Source: Phytophthora colocasiae
Lineage: Eukaryota; Oomycota; Peronosporomycetes; Peronosporales; Peronosporaceae
DNA: 64,000 nt
Reading direction: 5' to 3'
Assembly (NCBI GenBank): GCA_018806915.1
Contig: JAGKQI010000091.1
Span: forward strand, 2,356,001 to 2,420,000
The position numbers were made by a program, and so were the translations under genes. Positions 1 to 10,204 of this stretch are shown here, one piece after another. Below the pieces are notes generated by a model. It was not told where the DNA came from, ran no database searches, and was given only the letters and a program-made list of their open reading frames with translations. Every line of letters starts with the position of its first letter. Within the stretch, counting starts at the first letter, position 1.

Positions 1-1
1 G

Positions 2-289
2 GCGGCGGAGGGGGCGGGAACACTCCCTCCGTATGGTCACCGCTATGACCATGACGATCGTGCCCTGCACGATCGAGTTGCTGCGCTGGAGCAGACACAG
101 AGCGCTGAGATAGCTGCTCTGAAGCAGGAGGTTCGTGTCCTCCGTGCTGAGGTCAGCGAGGCAGCTCAGACTGCCTCGAACCTCTCGTCCGGTCTTGGGA
201 CGAGAGTGAACCGGTTGATCGACCGTGTCGACGGTCTCGAGAAGGCCTTCCAGGCCTCTCGCACTCCTCAGTCGGACTACCAACCCTAG
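2..289 (+). CDS. Antisense ORF of element A, C-terminal coiled-coil part (partial)
   Basis: An open frame from the window edge to TAG at 287-289 gives 95 residues. It runs opposite to the pol gene of element A and overlaps the last codons of the integrase frame, which ends at 153. Residues from about 20 on form a heptad-rich stretch (RVAALEQTQSAEIAALKQEV, then a second helix RVNRLIDRVDGLEKAF), which predicts a coiled coil. The family 3 antisense ORF ends in a comparable coiled-coil segment (50798-51034). This is probably the C-terminus of the family 1 antisense protein whose N-terminal part is seen in element B at 29687-30859; B has lost this end by deletion. Function unknown. Confidence 0.6.
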   Translation, partial: AAEGAGTLPPYGHRYDHDDRALHDRVAALEQTQSAEIAALKQEVRVLRAEVSEAAQTASNLSSGLGTRVNRLIDRVDGLEKAFQASRTPQSDYQP

Positions 290-1307
290 GTAGTCCGTGC
301 TGCACGTACGGCTTCAACCGCCCGACGTAGAAGGTCGGGTGGAGCCTCATGCTGGACGGTATGTCCAGCCGGTACGCGTTACCGTGCCGTTCAAGTACTT
401 TGAACGGTCCAATGAATCTTGGAGCAAGCTTGCTTGCTCCAAAGTCAGACACTGCATGTCTAGGTAGGTTTTGTGTAGCTAACAAAACTAATGAACCCAC
501 TTTGAATTCATTTATGTTGCCTCTACCAACAGTATCAGCGTTCAGCTTCTGTCGATCGACAGAAGCTGCGATAGCATCCTGGACAAACCGTATGACGGCT
601 TGTCTTCGCTGGACAAAGTCTAGCGCACTCGAGCTGACTCCTATCAGCTTGTCGCCTTTGTCAGCAGCAGGCCCTGCCTGCTCGCTATCATCTCTCATGT
701 CTGTGCCCGGCACAGACATCGCGCGCTCGTTCCTGCTCGAACGAGACGTCGCACGCGTCACCGCAGCTGATAGTGTGCTGCTATCAGTTGTATTCTGCGG
801 TTGTTCGGACGCAACCGTAGATCCTCCCCCACTTAAGGAGGAAGCTACCCTGCCGAGCATGCTCGGCAATCGTGGATGCCTCATGGCGTTCACGTAGAAC
901 GGTGTATGCCCTGTCGAGGCATGCACCGAGTTGTTGATGGCAAACTCTGCCATCGGCAAGCACTCGCTCCAGTGCGGGAACGAGTGAGCGTAGCTCTTCA
1001 ACGTGTCACCCAGTACACGGTTGACACGTTCGGTCTGTCCGTCCGTCTGCAGTCGACATTGACAATCGTGAGCCAAGAAGTGTAAACACTTCTTGCCAGA
1101 ACCGCGCTGTGAAGCGTGGATCACAGTCCGACACAATGTCGAGCGGCATGCCATGCTGTTTGAACACCATGTCAACAAACAGTCGTGCAGTCTGCGCGGC
1201 TGTAACAGTAGCCGGGACGGCAGCAAGATGAACCATCTTGCTGAATCTGTCCACAAAGACAACGATGCCCTTCCTCCGCTTGCTGTCAGGCGGAAGACCG
1301 AAGACAA
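153..1307 (-). pseudogene. Element A integrase, C-terminal half
   Basis: The frame covers the end of the integrase core (TERVNRVLGD, with the catalytic Glu, and FAINNSVHASTGHTPFYVNA) and the C-terminal domain (INEFKVGSLVLLATQNL, then FIGPFKVLERHGNAYRLDIP and FYVGRLKPYVQHG), typical of Ty3/gypsy integrases. It is out of frame with the preceding segment (1006-2181): a small deletion at the DHPQTDG motif breaks the frame near 1040. The tail beyond GRLKPY is basic and proline-rich, and its last part overlaps the antisense ORF at 2-289. No complete chromodomain is visible before the stop, unlike families 2 and 3. Integrase would insert the cDNA into host chromatin. Confidence 0.88.
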
Positions 1308-2181
1308 AGTCCATGGACATGGACTGCCAACACTCCGACGGAGTCGGTAGTGATTGAAGAGGAGCCTGCGAGAACTGCGCAGGCTTCACGCGTTGACAAA
1401 CCTCGCAAGCACGTACGTACTTGCGCACCCACTTGTACTGGTGGTGCCAGTAGAAGTCACGCGTGAGAAGAGGGTATGTCTTCTCACGACCCGGATGCCC
1501 TGCCGTGGGGGCATCGTGATACTCGAACATGATCCTCAACCGGAGGTCATGATCATTCGGAACGACAATGCGATCCGCATTGTCGTCTACTGCACTGTAC
1601 AACAGTAGGCCTTCGTGTACACGATAGCGGTGTACACGAGCTCGAAGATAAGGTGTTGCGAGGAACTCCAGCAGCCCCTTCGCGTCTGCATCCCTTGCAT
1701 ACGCGTTCTTCACGTCGTCAATCAACGTTGACGACGGCACACTTGTCCTCACGACGCCAACAGCGTTGGCGTCGACTTTCTCCGCATAGTCAGGTCGACG
1801 CGATAACGCGTCGGCCACTACATTGAGTCTTCCGGGTTTGTACTCCACCCGGAAGTTGTACTCCGCGAAGAAGGACAACCATCTCGCCATACGTTGCGAG
1901 ATGTGCGGCGACTTAATCGCCGTCCGCAATGATGCGTGGTCTGTATAGACCACGAATGGTCTACTCCCAAGTAGATACACTCGGAACTTTGCGAGTGCAT
2001 ACTTCATGGCAAGGAGCTCCTTGTCATGTACGGGGTAGTTACGCTCAGCTGGCTTCATCTGACGCGATTGATAGTAGACCACACGATCACGCCCTTCGTG
2101 ATCGTGTTGCATCAATGCACATCCGATTGCAAAGTCGGATGCATCACACACTACGTGGAATGGACGATCTTGGTCCGCCAC
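1006..2181 (-). pseudogene. Element A RNase H and integrase N-terminal half
   Basis: Residues 8-120 are a Ty3-type RNase H ([13 protein letters not shown] with the first Asp, [12 protein letters not shown] with the Glu, and [10 protein letters not shown] with the next Asp). The tether ends at VEYKPGRLNVVADALSRR. Next comes the zinc-binding integrase domain (H-x-H near GHPGREKTY, then CEVCQRVKPAQ) and the start of the catalytic core (SMDFVFGLP, VFVDRFSKM, DIVSDCDPRF). The segment is separated from RT by a deletion and from the rest of integrase by a frameshift near 1040. Compared with element B it also lacks about ten residues before the zinc finger (after GLLEFLATP). Confidence 0.9.
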
Positions 2182-2269
2182 GGCCTAGATCGGCGCTTCA
2201 GTCAAGCCCTGCTTGACTGCACCGAATGCCTCCTCGCACTCGGTCGTCCAAATCCACTCAGCTTCTTTC

Positions 2270-4336
2270 TTAAGAAGCTGTGACAACGGCAAGCCCAAGG
2301 AACTGCCTCAGTTCCTTCACATTGGATGGCGTGGGCCATTCATTGATCACTCTGACCTTCTCTGGGTCAGGGCGCACGCCGTCTTTCCCCACGAGACACC
2401 CCAGCACGGGTATCTCGCTCGCCCCGAAGATACACTTCTTCAGGTTCGCATAGAGCTTATGTTTCCTCATAAGCTCTAGCAGCTTCCGGAGATGCACCTT
2501 GTGCATCTCAATGTCCGTCTTCCCGTTCACAGCCCGGCTGCGGACGAACACGTCGTCGAAGTAGCTCGGTGCGAAGTCGCGCACCGAGCGCAATAGATGT
2601 GTCACGCATCTATTGAACGTCGCAGGGGCGTTCTTAAGCCCCTGTGGCATTACGAGCCACTCCCAAAGCATACCGCTTGGAGTGCTTACCGCAGTGAGAG
2701 GGATGTCCCTCTCACGCATGAGGATCTGATAGAATCCATCACGCAGATCTAGAGCACTGAAGATAGTGCTCAAGGCCATCGAATCGATGATAACATCTAT
2801 TCGCGGTATCGGCGTCTGCGCCGGTATCGTCGCATCGTTCAACTTGTTGTACGCGTGAACGATGCGCCAGCCGCCCTGTGGTTTCTTAACACAGAACGTT
2901 GGGGCACTGTGCGGGGACTTAGATTCCCGCACTTGACCTGCAAGGCGACGACTTTCAAAGAAGTCGTCGATCGATTGCACTTGTTCACGCGGCAGTGGCC
3001 ACCGCCGTGTAACACAGTACTTCGTGCCCGGCACGAGGTCAATCTCGTGCTGTACGCCCTTGTCCTTCGGAAGCTCCGAAGGAATCTCGTCCGGGAGTAC
3101 ATCCTTGTACTCCCGCAGAATCTCGTAATAGGGACTCGACTTCAACGAGTCCCAACTCTGCTCCTCGAAGCGTTGCTTCTTGGTCTTCGCACTGAGGGGG
3201 TCAACGCCCTCAGTGATGCCATCGACGACGAGCTGCTTCAGCTCCTCGGCTTCGCGATCCACTCTCTCGATATCCGAGAGAATGCAAATTTGTTCGATGC
3301 GTCCATCGTACAAGTCCCGCGCGAAGCGCTTCCAACTCATCGTTGGAAGTGCGGTCAACGCCGACGCACACGTCGGCGGATTCTCCAACCGCATCCTCTG
3401 ATACTGTAACCCAGTACCAGTACGTGTCAAGACGTTCAACGTCTCGACACTCGGTGTCTGCCCTGCAGATACACCCTTCTCAGTGGACTGAGACTCACAC
3501 AGCTCACTGAGCTGGTGTCGCGCGCTCTGATACTGTACCGCAGTATCAGTTCGTGTCAAGACGTCCAACGCCTTGACACTCGGTGTCTGCACCGCAGACA
3601 CACCCTCCACAGTCATGGACTGGGACTCGCAAAGCTCCCTGAGCTTGCGCCGCGAAGGTCTGCCATGGAGCTCAGCTCCAGGCGCTCCACGTCCAAGGCA
3701 TCCCACCTTGGACAGGACTTTATCGCAATCGTCAGCGGATTCCTTCCGCTGACTCGCACATTCAAGCACCGCTTGTGTGCCGCTCATCGCGTGCAGCACC
3801 GCTGCACGTGAGCACGCAGGTTTTTCTGGTGCTGGGCGTTTGCAACCGCCAGCACTTCCTGCCGCACAGTCGGTTCCCTGAACAGCTGCGCCTCCATCCG
3901 CTCCTACGGATGGAGTAACTTCACCCGCTACTACGGATGAAGCAACCGCATCGTCGACTCCCGGAGTCGACGTGCTCTCGCTAGCATCCTGCGCTAGCGA
4001 GTGTTCGCTTGTACACGTATCATCAGCTCTGGGAGCTGACGCCACTGACGCGTCGCTGCTAGTTCTGGGAACTAGCAGCGAATGTTCGCCTGTACACGCA
4101 TCATCAGCTCCCGGAGCTGATGCACGATCGCTAGTTCCCAGAACTAGCAGCGACGCGCCAGTGGCGTCAGCTCCCAGAGCTGACGCACGCCTTTCGGTTC
4201 CCCGAATTTTATTTATTTCGTCAACTCCCGGAGTTGACGCGACGTCGTCGGCGTGACCCTTGGGGGCTTGAAGTACCTCCAAGGATACCGGTAATACCGG
4301 TATTTTACCTTCTCTCAGGTGAATGCGATTCATCAC
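2270..4336 (-). pseudogene. Element A reverse transcriptase with long variable N-terminal region
   Basis: The 688-codon frame begins with about 330 residues of low-complexity linker, rich in ADDA and TGAS words, whose DNA is a row of imperfect palindromes. RT starts near KGVQHEIDLVPGTKYCVTRR and contains FCVKKPQGGWRIVHAYNKLN, the first catalytic Asp in [24 protein letters not shown] and the active site YFDD. The frame ends at LRQFLGLAVVTAS because about 50-66 bp present in B are missing here. The missing DNA in B holds two hairpins and is bounded by a short GCC repeat, suggesting slippage or hairpin excision. Element B has a stop inside RT that A lacks, and A has the intact YFDD that B lacks. 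Confidence 0.92.
3884..4245 (-). repeat. Array of imperfect palindromes in the protease-RT linker of A
   Basis: About ten short inverted repeats follow each other, for example GCTAGTTCTGGGAACTAGC, TCAGCTCCCGGAGCTGA and GTCAACTCCCGGAGTTGAC. They encode the ADDA/TGAS/TPGVD-like repeats of the linker. Element B carries the same array at 25964-26330 with some stems changed on both sides. Confidence 0.8.
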
Positions 4337-4937
4337 TCATGTGACAAACATCATTCAGATGTTTATGCGTCAGGTGATTCACATTCACCTGGCCATCACT
4401 CATGTGACCGCGACCCTTCGGCTCAGATTTCGGAGTCGACACACATTTTCTCCCAACGACTCCCTGAGTCGCTGGCGGTCGCCGGCGGCGATCGGAGGCA
4501 GCGGCGGCCGCTGCTGCCTCAACTGGGGATTCACATGCACCGGCCGGTGCATGTGCAGCACTGACAGGGCCATCGCTCTCTGTCGCGCATGTGTTGTTGA
4601 AGCGTACGAGCGTACGCTTCTCCCAGTTGATTACCGGGTCATGCCGTGCAAGCCACGGCATGCCTAATACCAAGACGATAAGGTCTTCTACAAACGTCCT
4701 TCGTTTGTAAGAGAAGCGCACACGGACTACGCGCTTCTCAGTCCTCACGGTGGCACCCGTTGCCAACCGCACCTCCAACACGCTGCGAGGCGTGTCGGCC
4801 TCTTCGAAGTCAAGTCTTCGAAGACTTCCTTGTCGAACAAAGTTGTTCGACGCACCCGAGTCCACTTGGGCACGAAGAGAGTTCACTCTCTTCGACATCA
4901 CGTTCAGGATGACAAGGTTTGGCTTGTCATCTTGCAT
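4305..4937 (-). CDS. Element A aspartic protease region
   Basis: The frame holds a retropepsin-like aspartic protease: the active site is VDSGASNNFVRQ near residue 27, followed by GATVRTEKRVVRVRF and VLVLGMPWLARHDPVINWE, the hydrophobic flap and second-half signature of Ty3-type proteases. It would cleave the Gag-Pol polyprotein. The tail is Ala/Arg-rich and the end overlaps the RT frame in another phase, so expression as one polyprotein would need a frameshift. The start used is simply the first ATG in the frame. The equivalent in B spans 25125-25778. Confidence 0.85.
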   Translation of the reverse strand: MQDDKPNLVILNVMSKRVNSLRAQVDSGASNNFVRQGSLRRLDFEEADTPRSVLEVRLATGATVRTEKRVVRVRFSYKRRTFVEDLIVLVLGMPWLARHDPVINWEKRTLVRFNNTCATESDGPVSAAHAPAGACESPVEAAAAAAASDRRRRPPATQGVVGRKCVSTPKSEPKGRGHMSDGQVNVNHLTHKHLNDVCHMSDESHSPERR

Positions 4938-5002
4938 CTCACCTTCTCGCTGGGGCAGCAGCCTTCAACGTCGCGTGTCCGAGTTCGACAAGCGAGACTG
5001 CA

Positions 5003-5980
5003 TTACCAGTAGGACGCCCCGCGCCTACTGGTCCTTGGCGTTTTTGAACGCCCGCCCGCTGTGCACTTGCGTGCATAGTGACCGATGTTACCACACAGGT
5101 AACATCGAACCTTGACGTTCTTACGCTGCTGTTGACCAGCAGTCGTAGCACTCGAGAGGTCCATAGGTTCCGGACCTCCCGTCTTCGCATGGAGTTTAGC
5201 TTGACGCCGGCTAAACTCCTCTTGCATCGCAAGGCTGATCGCCTCTTCGAGAGTATTCGGATACTCTCGAAAGAGATATGTTTTGATGGGACCATCTCTT
5301 AGTCCCTTCATGAACGTGACGACCTTGGTCGCCTCGTCGATCGGGTTGGCCACTATGTTCGATACCAAGTATCGAGCACGCTGGGCAAAGGTGTGAACAT
5401 CATCCTTGCCCTGTTGCAGATCGAGAAACTCCGCTCTCGATCTGAACTCGTTCTTCGGAGGCTCAAACGCAAGCTTGAGTTCCTCCTTGAACTCCTCGTA
5501 CGTGCTAAAGCACGTAGGATCCGAGAGTCGGCGCCCATAGGCCCAACTCCTCGCACGTCCGCCAAGACATGACATGGCGAACGCGACCTTCGACATCGGA
5601 TCGACGATACGTCGAGCCGCAACGGCTGTGTCAAGTTCGACAAGCCAACGAAGGAGGGTCTCGTCCTCCTTCCCCGTGTAGGTACTCACGTGGAGTTTCA
5701 ACGACTCCACGCGTGGCTTCGGGGAAGCCACTTAGGCAGCAACATCTCGTTGCTCCTTAACAATGTACCCCAGAGCAACACCGTGTTGCTCTGTCGGCGA
5801 TAGCGTACGAAGCATCGTCGCTACCGCTGCCTCTCCAATGACTTGTGAAAGTCTTTGGAGAGCTTCCCACTCTGGATCTGACAGGTGGGCACAGTCCGTG
5901 CGCGTCACGGACATATGAGGGGTCCCAGTGGATCCCTCATCCATTGGGGAGTTCTCTACCCCGCGTTCGTATGACTCCAT
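5003..5980 (-). pseudogene. Element A gag, interrupted by a nonsense codon
   Basis: Gag starts at the ATG of 5980 (MESYERGVENS) and matches B gag (24181-25167) over its length. After codon 82 a TCA codon of B is TAA here (5732-5734), truncating the protein; the frame then continues as 5731-5003 with the retrotransposon Gag domain (VSTYTGKEDE, FAMSCLGGRARSWAYG, FLDLQQGKDDVHTFAQRARY) and one zinc knuckle CYLCGNIGHYARKC. The very end also differs from B by a frameshift (KTPRTSRRGASYW). Relative to B it lacks about eight residues before [10 protein letters not shown]. Gag would form the particle and bind the RNA through the knuckle. Confidence 0.92.
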
Positions 5981-6009
5981 ACGAACGAACAGCAGTCGGT
6001 CGTGGGACG

Positions 6010-6027
6010 GACTACTAAGTGCTACCA
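6010..6027 (-). other. Primer-binding site of element A
   Basis: Two bases inside the 5' LTR the minus strand reads TGGTAGCACTTAGTAGTC. The TGG start is complementary to a tRNA 3' CCA. B, E1, E2 and E3 share TGGTAGCAC or a close variant at the same spacing. I cannot name the tRNA with certainty. Confidence 0.7.
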
Positions 6028-6029
6028 GG

Positions 6030-6489
6030 TGTAATGGGTCTACTTAGACCCACTAGGTGGCGTACACGTGCGCTTACGTGTATGAGGAAGCGTGCAATTA
6101 GAATAGACTTAATTTAAGTATACTTATTTAAATAAGTACAATTAAATCAAATATAACTAAATTAAACTGCAAAATACCGTAAAATGAGAACTGTTATTGA
6201 ATTTGGCATAAGCCAATTATGGACCTCCTAAAACTATTTGTTATCTATTTCTAAAGGGTCTGCCAACGTGTGGTTGGCAGAAACTCTGCTCAGTGATTGG
6301 TAGAAATCCGTTACTTTCTACCAATAATATGCACAAATCCACACGAACCATCCAATAATGTGGTTCGCCCATGTATCCATTGGTGTGTACAGCACACCAA
6401 GGTCTGAGGCCCATTTCCAACCTCTAACAGTTATCCTAACTGTTAGAGTTACAAGTGGTACAACCACTTGTACGTGTAACTCCGTTACA
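6030..6489 (-). repeat. 5' LTR of element A
   Basis: This 460-bp sequence is the reverse complement of the B LTRs (23685-24134 and 30961-31420), with terminal TGTAAC...GTTACA-type ends. On the minus strand it starts TGTAACGGAGTTACA and ends GACCCATTACA. It retains the ten bases CTCTAACAGT-region that the B 5' LTR has lost. Confidence 0.93.
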
Positions 6490-6557
6490 TGTAGTATCTC
6501 AGTCGGCCACGGATAATCTGGATGATCCACACACGGGGGTTGCGGCATCAAAGCCTC

Positions 6558-7479
6558 CTACTCCGCCTCTCGCTTCATACGCCTCTTAGTCTCTGGTGAC
6601 GGGGTGCTTTCTAGAATCAGAACTTCCCAGTCACGATAAGCGGCGGAACCTGGACGCACGAAACGTCCATGCCTCGGGAAGAAACCATACTCCTCGATCC
6701 TCGCGACATCAGAGAGTTCATTGACCCACGTATTCTTATCAGAAATATTTACCACGCGAACTGCCACAGGCCAGGAGCGAGCCGCGTAAATCAGCTGAGA
6801 CCCAGCGATCACCGCGTCCAGCCCACACAACTTCCCGTTGGGGGTTCGTTGGTCCATAGTCGTTCCGAATAATGAATTCTTCACCCGGACTCAGACGAAC
6901 AGCCTCACTTGGTCTAACTGACCTGTTACGACCAATGTGATCACCAGGTTCCCAATTGCACATCATCACCACTACCTCGTCCGGTAGCGACACCAGACCT
7001 TCCCGAGCGCTAATCCTTACTCCAGCAGCAAACATAAAACCCATTCCCAAAAGCACGTCAATTCCTTCACCAATATTCGCGACCCAAACATCCACAATGT
7101 ATACCACTCTTGGCCCAAGGGTCAACTTGATCTCAGCGCTGGCACCGATGTATGTTGGAACGCCACCCATCCCCGACACCTTGGTCTGCTTGTGCGACTT
7201 AAGTCTGAGTCCGAGCTTACGCGCAAAGTCGTAACTCAGAATGTTTGTGGTCGCACCAGTATCCAGTAGAATCTTGGTTCGGTGATCATTTACAGCACCA
7301 TGCATCATCACCACATCTTGCTTCGAACGATCGGGATAATTATCCCCCCACCAGCCATAACATTGGGCGCCATCCTCCAATTTGAACGACACTGTGTCGT
7401 CTGGTGTCGGGTCGGCGTTTTCAGAGATCTCAGGTAGCTTGTTTCCTGAGTTGATTCTTGGAAAAAAGTAGTCATGCAT
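6558..7479 (-). pseudogene. C1 aspartic protease and following linker
   Basis: The first frame (7479-6739, 246 codons) carries a retropepsin-like domain: TKILLDTGATTNILSYDFA holds the DTGA active site near residue 75, followed by VSGMGGVPTYIGASAEIKLT, and IDVLLGMGFMFAAG, the second-half motif. A frame change near 6850 leads to a 108-codon frame (6884-6558) with VVNISDKNTWVNELSDVARI and FPRHGRFVRPGSAAYRDWE, a linker seen intact also in element D (42254-42486). The copy is a nearly exact mirror of 18364-19285 (one residue differs at the start, FF to FC). Downstream RT is lost to the element A insertion. Confidence 0.9.
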
Positions 7480-7589
7480 TGTTGGTTGTTATCTTGTCTT
7501 TCTCAGCTCAGGTCCTACACACACTAGAACACACAACTTTGGGGTAACGCCTTGCCCGGCGCGTTTCGGATCCCCATCCGACGGGCACA

Positions 7590-10204
7590 TTAGATTAACG
7601 GCTTCCCAGAGTCTGCCTCATCACCCAGGAGTTTCTCCCGTAGGTGGTTCGGCATGTCCTTGATTGCACCTTGTCGAGCGAGTTGCTTGAGTGCTTCCAG
7701 AGTTTTCAAATCTTCACAGGTTTTCCAGGGTGCACGCTTCCACATACTTCACAGGGTGGCAACCGACACATTCGACTCGGGTGTCCTTTCTCCTGGCATC
7801 GATCACACGTGACACCTCACCAGCAATCTTCCTCTGAGTGTCTTGAGCGATGACATTTTTCACAGAACTTATTCCAGTAGCCACTACTCTCATGACGCCT
7901 CTGGTGACGGGGACTGGGGCGGCGGCCATCCCATATTATCCATCACTCGATATACTTCATTCGTCAGAAGACTGCATCCAATCTGCACTTGGTGGGGTCA
8001 TCGAATTGCCCGAAGAAGCTTGTGACGTATCTCCATCGCGGGCAGATTCTAAAGTCGCACTTGGAAGTCTGGAATCACCAGTCTGATCCCTGGTATCCTG
8101 ATTGGATTTCAGATATTCCTTATGGTGGTCAGATTTTTCAGAGTCATAATCTTCGGAATCCACATCTCTTGCGACGTAAGTCCGATTCACACGCTTGGGC
8201 TTGAACTGTCCTCGCGGAATGTTGTCAGCCCGGAAAGTCTCGAGACTTGGCAGGGGTCATCTCTTGGTCACCAGTTTGCCATACATCTTCATCTTGCTGC
8301 AAGGCGTACTCCTAGTCTGAAATCCGTCGAAATCTCTGACCTTGCAACGAAGTTTTCAGACGAGCATCCTTCAGCTTTGTGATGAATCGCAACACATGCT
8401 TCTCAAGACGCTTGGATGACTTTCTGAAATCGATGTCAGCTTTCCCAGCGGCAGAATTAAGTCGGTAGAAAAATTTAAGCGGAGTCTCAGAGTCTTTCAT
8501 AGCCATCGTAAAATACCTCTCGGAATACGATGACCGAGCTTTGCAATAACGTTTCTTGAACTCTGAAGACAGCTCTTTCCAGTCACGGGACACACTTTTG
8601 GGAAGCTGGTTAAACCAGTCTCGCGCAGACACGGGGAGCTTCAACTTAAGTTCCTGGATGCGCGTCTTAGTCGACCACCCTCCTTGAGAAGCCATATTCG
8701 TAAACCGCTATCACCAGTGGACGCGTTCCCTGAGCGTAGCTCTGGGGTCGAATTCTCCGAGGTTGTTAGAGTTCATGAAAGGCCTCAGGGTCAGAAGTGT
8801 GGTTCCGGCCTGCGCTTGAGTTGCTGCTGTCAGATTTACCACTTCACCTGGCTCCGAGTTCTCTGATGACGAGCTCGCAGAGTCTGAACTCGAGTCATCA
8901 GAGTCTCCACCAGACTCTGTCGCTCTACCATGGCGTTTCTCTCTGCGAGATGCTCCTCAGTCTCCATTAGGCCGTCTGGCTTCCGCCCTCCGCGGCGTGG
9001 AGTTGATGTATGTCTGGTATCACCCTTGGCCTCTGTCACCGGGGTCACTTGAGTCACTTGAGTTGCTGTAGCAGTCGTATTGGCAGCGCCATTCCCCTCA
9101 GCCTTCACTCGCTTCGTTGCCCTGCTTCGTGCAGGGGCAGCTTGCTGGAAGGTTGCAACCTCTTCTTGAGAGCCGGTGAGTGCGACATGGGTTCAACCCT
9201 AACCCCACTTGCGTCACTTCTGATTCCTGACTCGGATACTGGGTACATAGTTGCAACTTCAGAGTCCCCGGTATTTGAACACTTGGTTTGCAGTTGCTGA
9301 ATCAGGGTGACCGACCCTTCGCGTCTCTTGAACTTGGGATAATGTCGCTCGAAGGTTTCTCACTGACCGGCTTGGATCCGTTGCATGTTCTGAGAATTTT
9401 CTTTCTCCTTGTCGCGCTCGGCTTCCATGACTTTCATTCGCTGCTGTAAAGCTTCCATTTGAGAAATCCAGTCTCGTTTCATCTCGTCAGTCGCACGTGC
9501 ACGTTCGGCTTCGGTCTCAGCCTCTCTTTGTCGCCAGCGTTCAGCAAACTCTGATTACAGACGTTGGTTTTCAGAGTTCCAGAGCTCCGTTTTCAGAGGT
9601 TCCAACTCTGCCGCGCTGCGATTCCTGAGTTTGCTCTCAGATACCAGACTTCTGCGTTCTTCGGCGTCTTCGGCGCGTCTCTCAGCCTCCAGCCTCGCGT
9701 TTTCGGACTTCAACAATCGCTCAGTGAGTGTCTGAACCTCGCGTCTCGCCTCCAAGTCACGTTGTTCTCGACGACGATCGCGTTCCATGGACACCAAGCG
9801 TTCTCGGGCCAAGATCTCCATCTGCGCTTGCTCCATCCGGCTTTGCCACTCCTGTTGTTGCCTCATGACGTTCAACTCGATCTGGGCAGGTCCTGATCTC
9901 TGAGAACTTCGAGCTTCAGACTTCGTACGGCTCGACGCGATGGAACTCAAGCGTCGGGACGATGGTCTTAGAAGGTCTTCACTCTTCACACTTTGGTGGT
10001 GGCTCTGGTGACTTTCGCTCCGAGTGGAGGCAGATCCAATTCCACAGCGAGTCGACTCTGAAGTTCGGACGCCAGACTGCGTACTTGAGACTCGAAGACA
10101 GCTGACGCCTGCGTCTGAGACCATGTCGGGAGGAGGTTCTGTAATTCAAAGCCCGCCTCGTACAGCATTGTCTGAAGAACAGCTACACACTCTAGTGCCG
10201 TCAA
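7590..10204 (-). pseudogene. C1 gag, broken into several frames
   Basis: Pieces in order on the minus strand: a Glu/Arg-rich coiled coil (10124-9555, including REQRDLEARREVQTLTERLL), a Thr/Val-rich linker (9108-8836), a retrotransposon Gag-like helical domain (8695-8312, with SARDWFNQLPKSVSRDWKEL and AMKDSETPLKFFYRLNSAAG), then a linker and one CCHC knuckle near 7880 (CEKCHRSGHSEEDC). Stops and frameshifts separate the pieces, and C2 has the same breaks. Gag of this family is long, with an N-terminal coiled coil that families 1 and 3 lack. In element D the same knuckle is followed by a second Cys pair. Confidence 0.82.

Larger units (their letters stand above)
1..6489 (-). mobile_element. Element A: Ty3/gypsy retrotransposon, family 1, 3' end outside window
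   Basis: Reading on the minus strand the order is 5' LTR (6030-6489), primer-binding site, gag, protease, RT, RNase H and integrase; the 3' LTR lies beyond base 1. It is a close relative of element B: the proteins align with few differences. It is inserted into C1: the uninterrupted C2 sequence at 19341-19353 continues across the point where A begins, so A split C1. The five bases next to the LTR, TGTAG, are the predicted target duplication, whose partner is outside the window. Coding is broken by a gag nonsense codon and an internal deletion between RT and RNase H, so this copy is not autonomous. Confidence 0.93.

Noticed and set aside
349..897. Long plus-strand ORF opposite the element A integrase
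   Set aside because: It is the reverse strand of a conserved integrase with no initiator-like start or coiled-coil or other features, and it is broken in B. Only the 2-289 frame has a counterpart.
3884..4245. CRISPR-like array
   Set aside because: Units are imperfect palindromes without constant repeats and unique spacers, lie in frame inside a retrotransposon linker, and the genome is eukaryotic.
6120..6200. A/T-rich segment as an origin or scaffold attachment site
   Set aside because: It is part of every family 1 LTR and more likely carries promoter or RNA end signals.
6030..6489. Solo LTR
   Set aside because: Primer-binding site and gag follow directly, so it is the 5' LTR of A.
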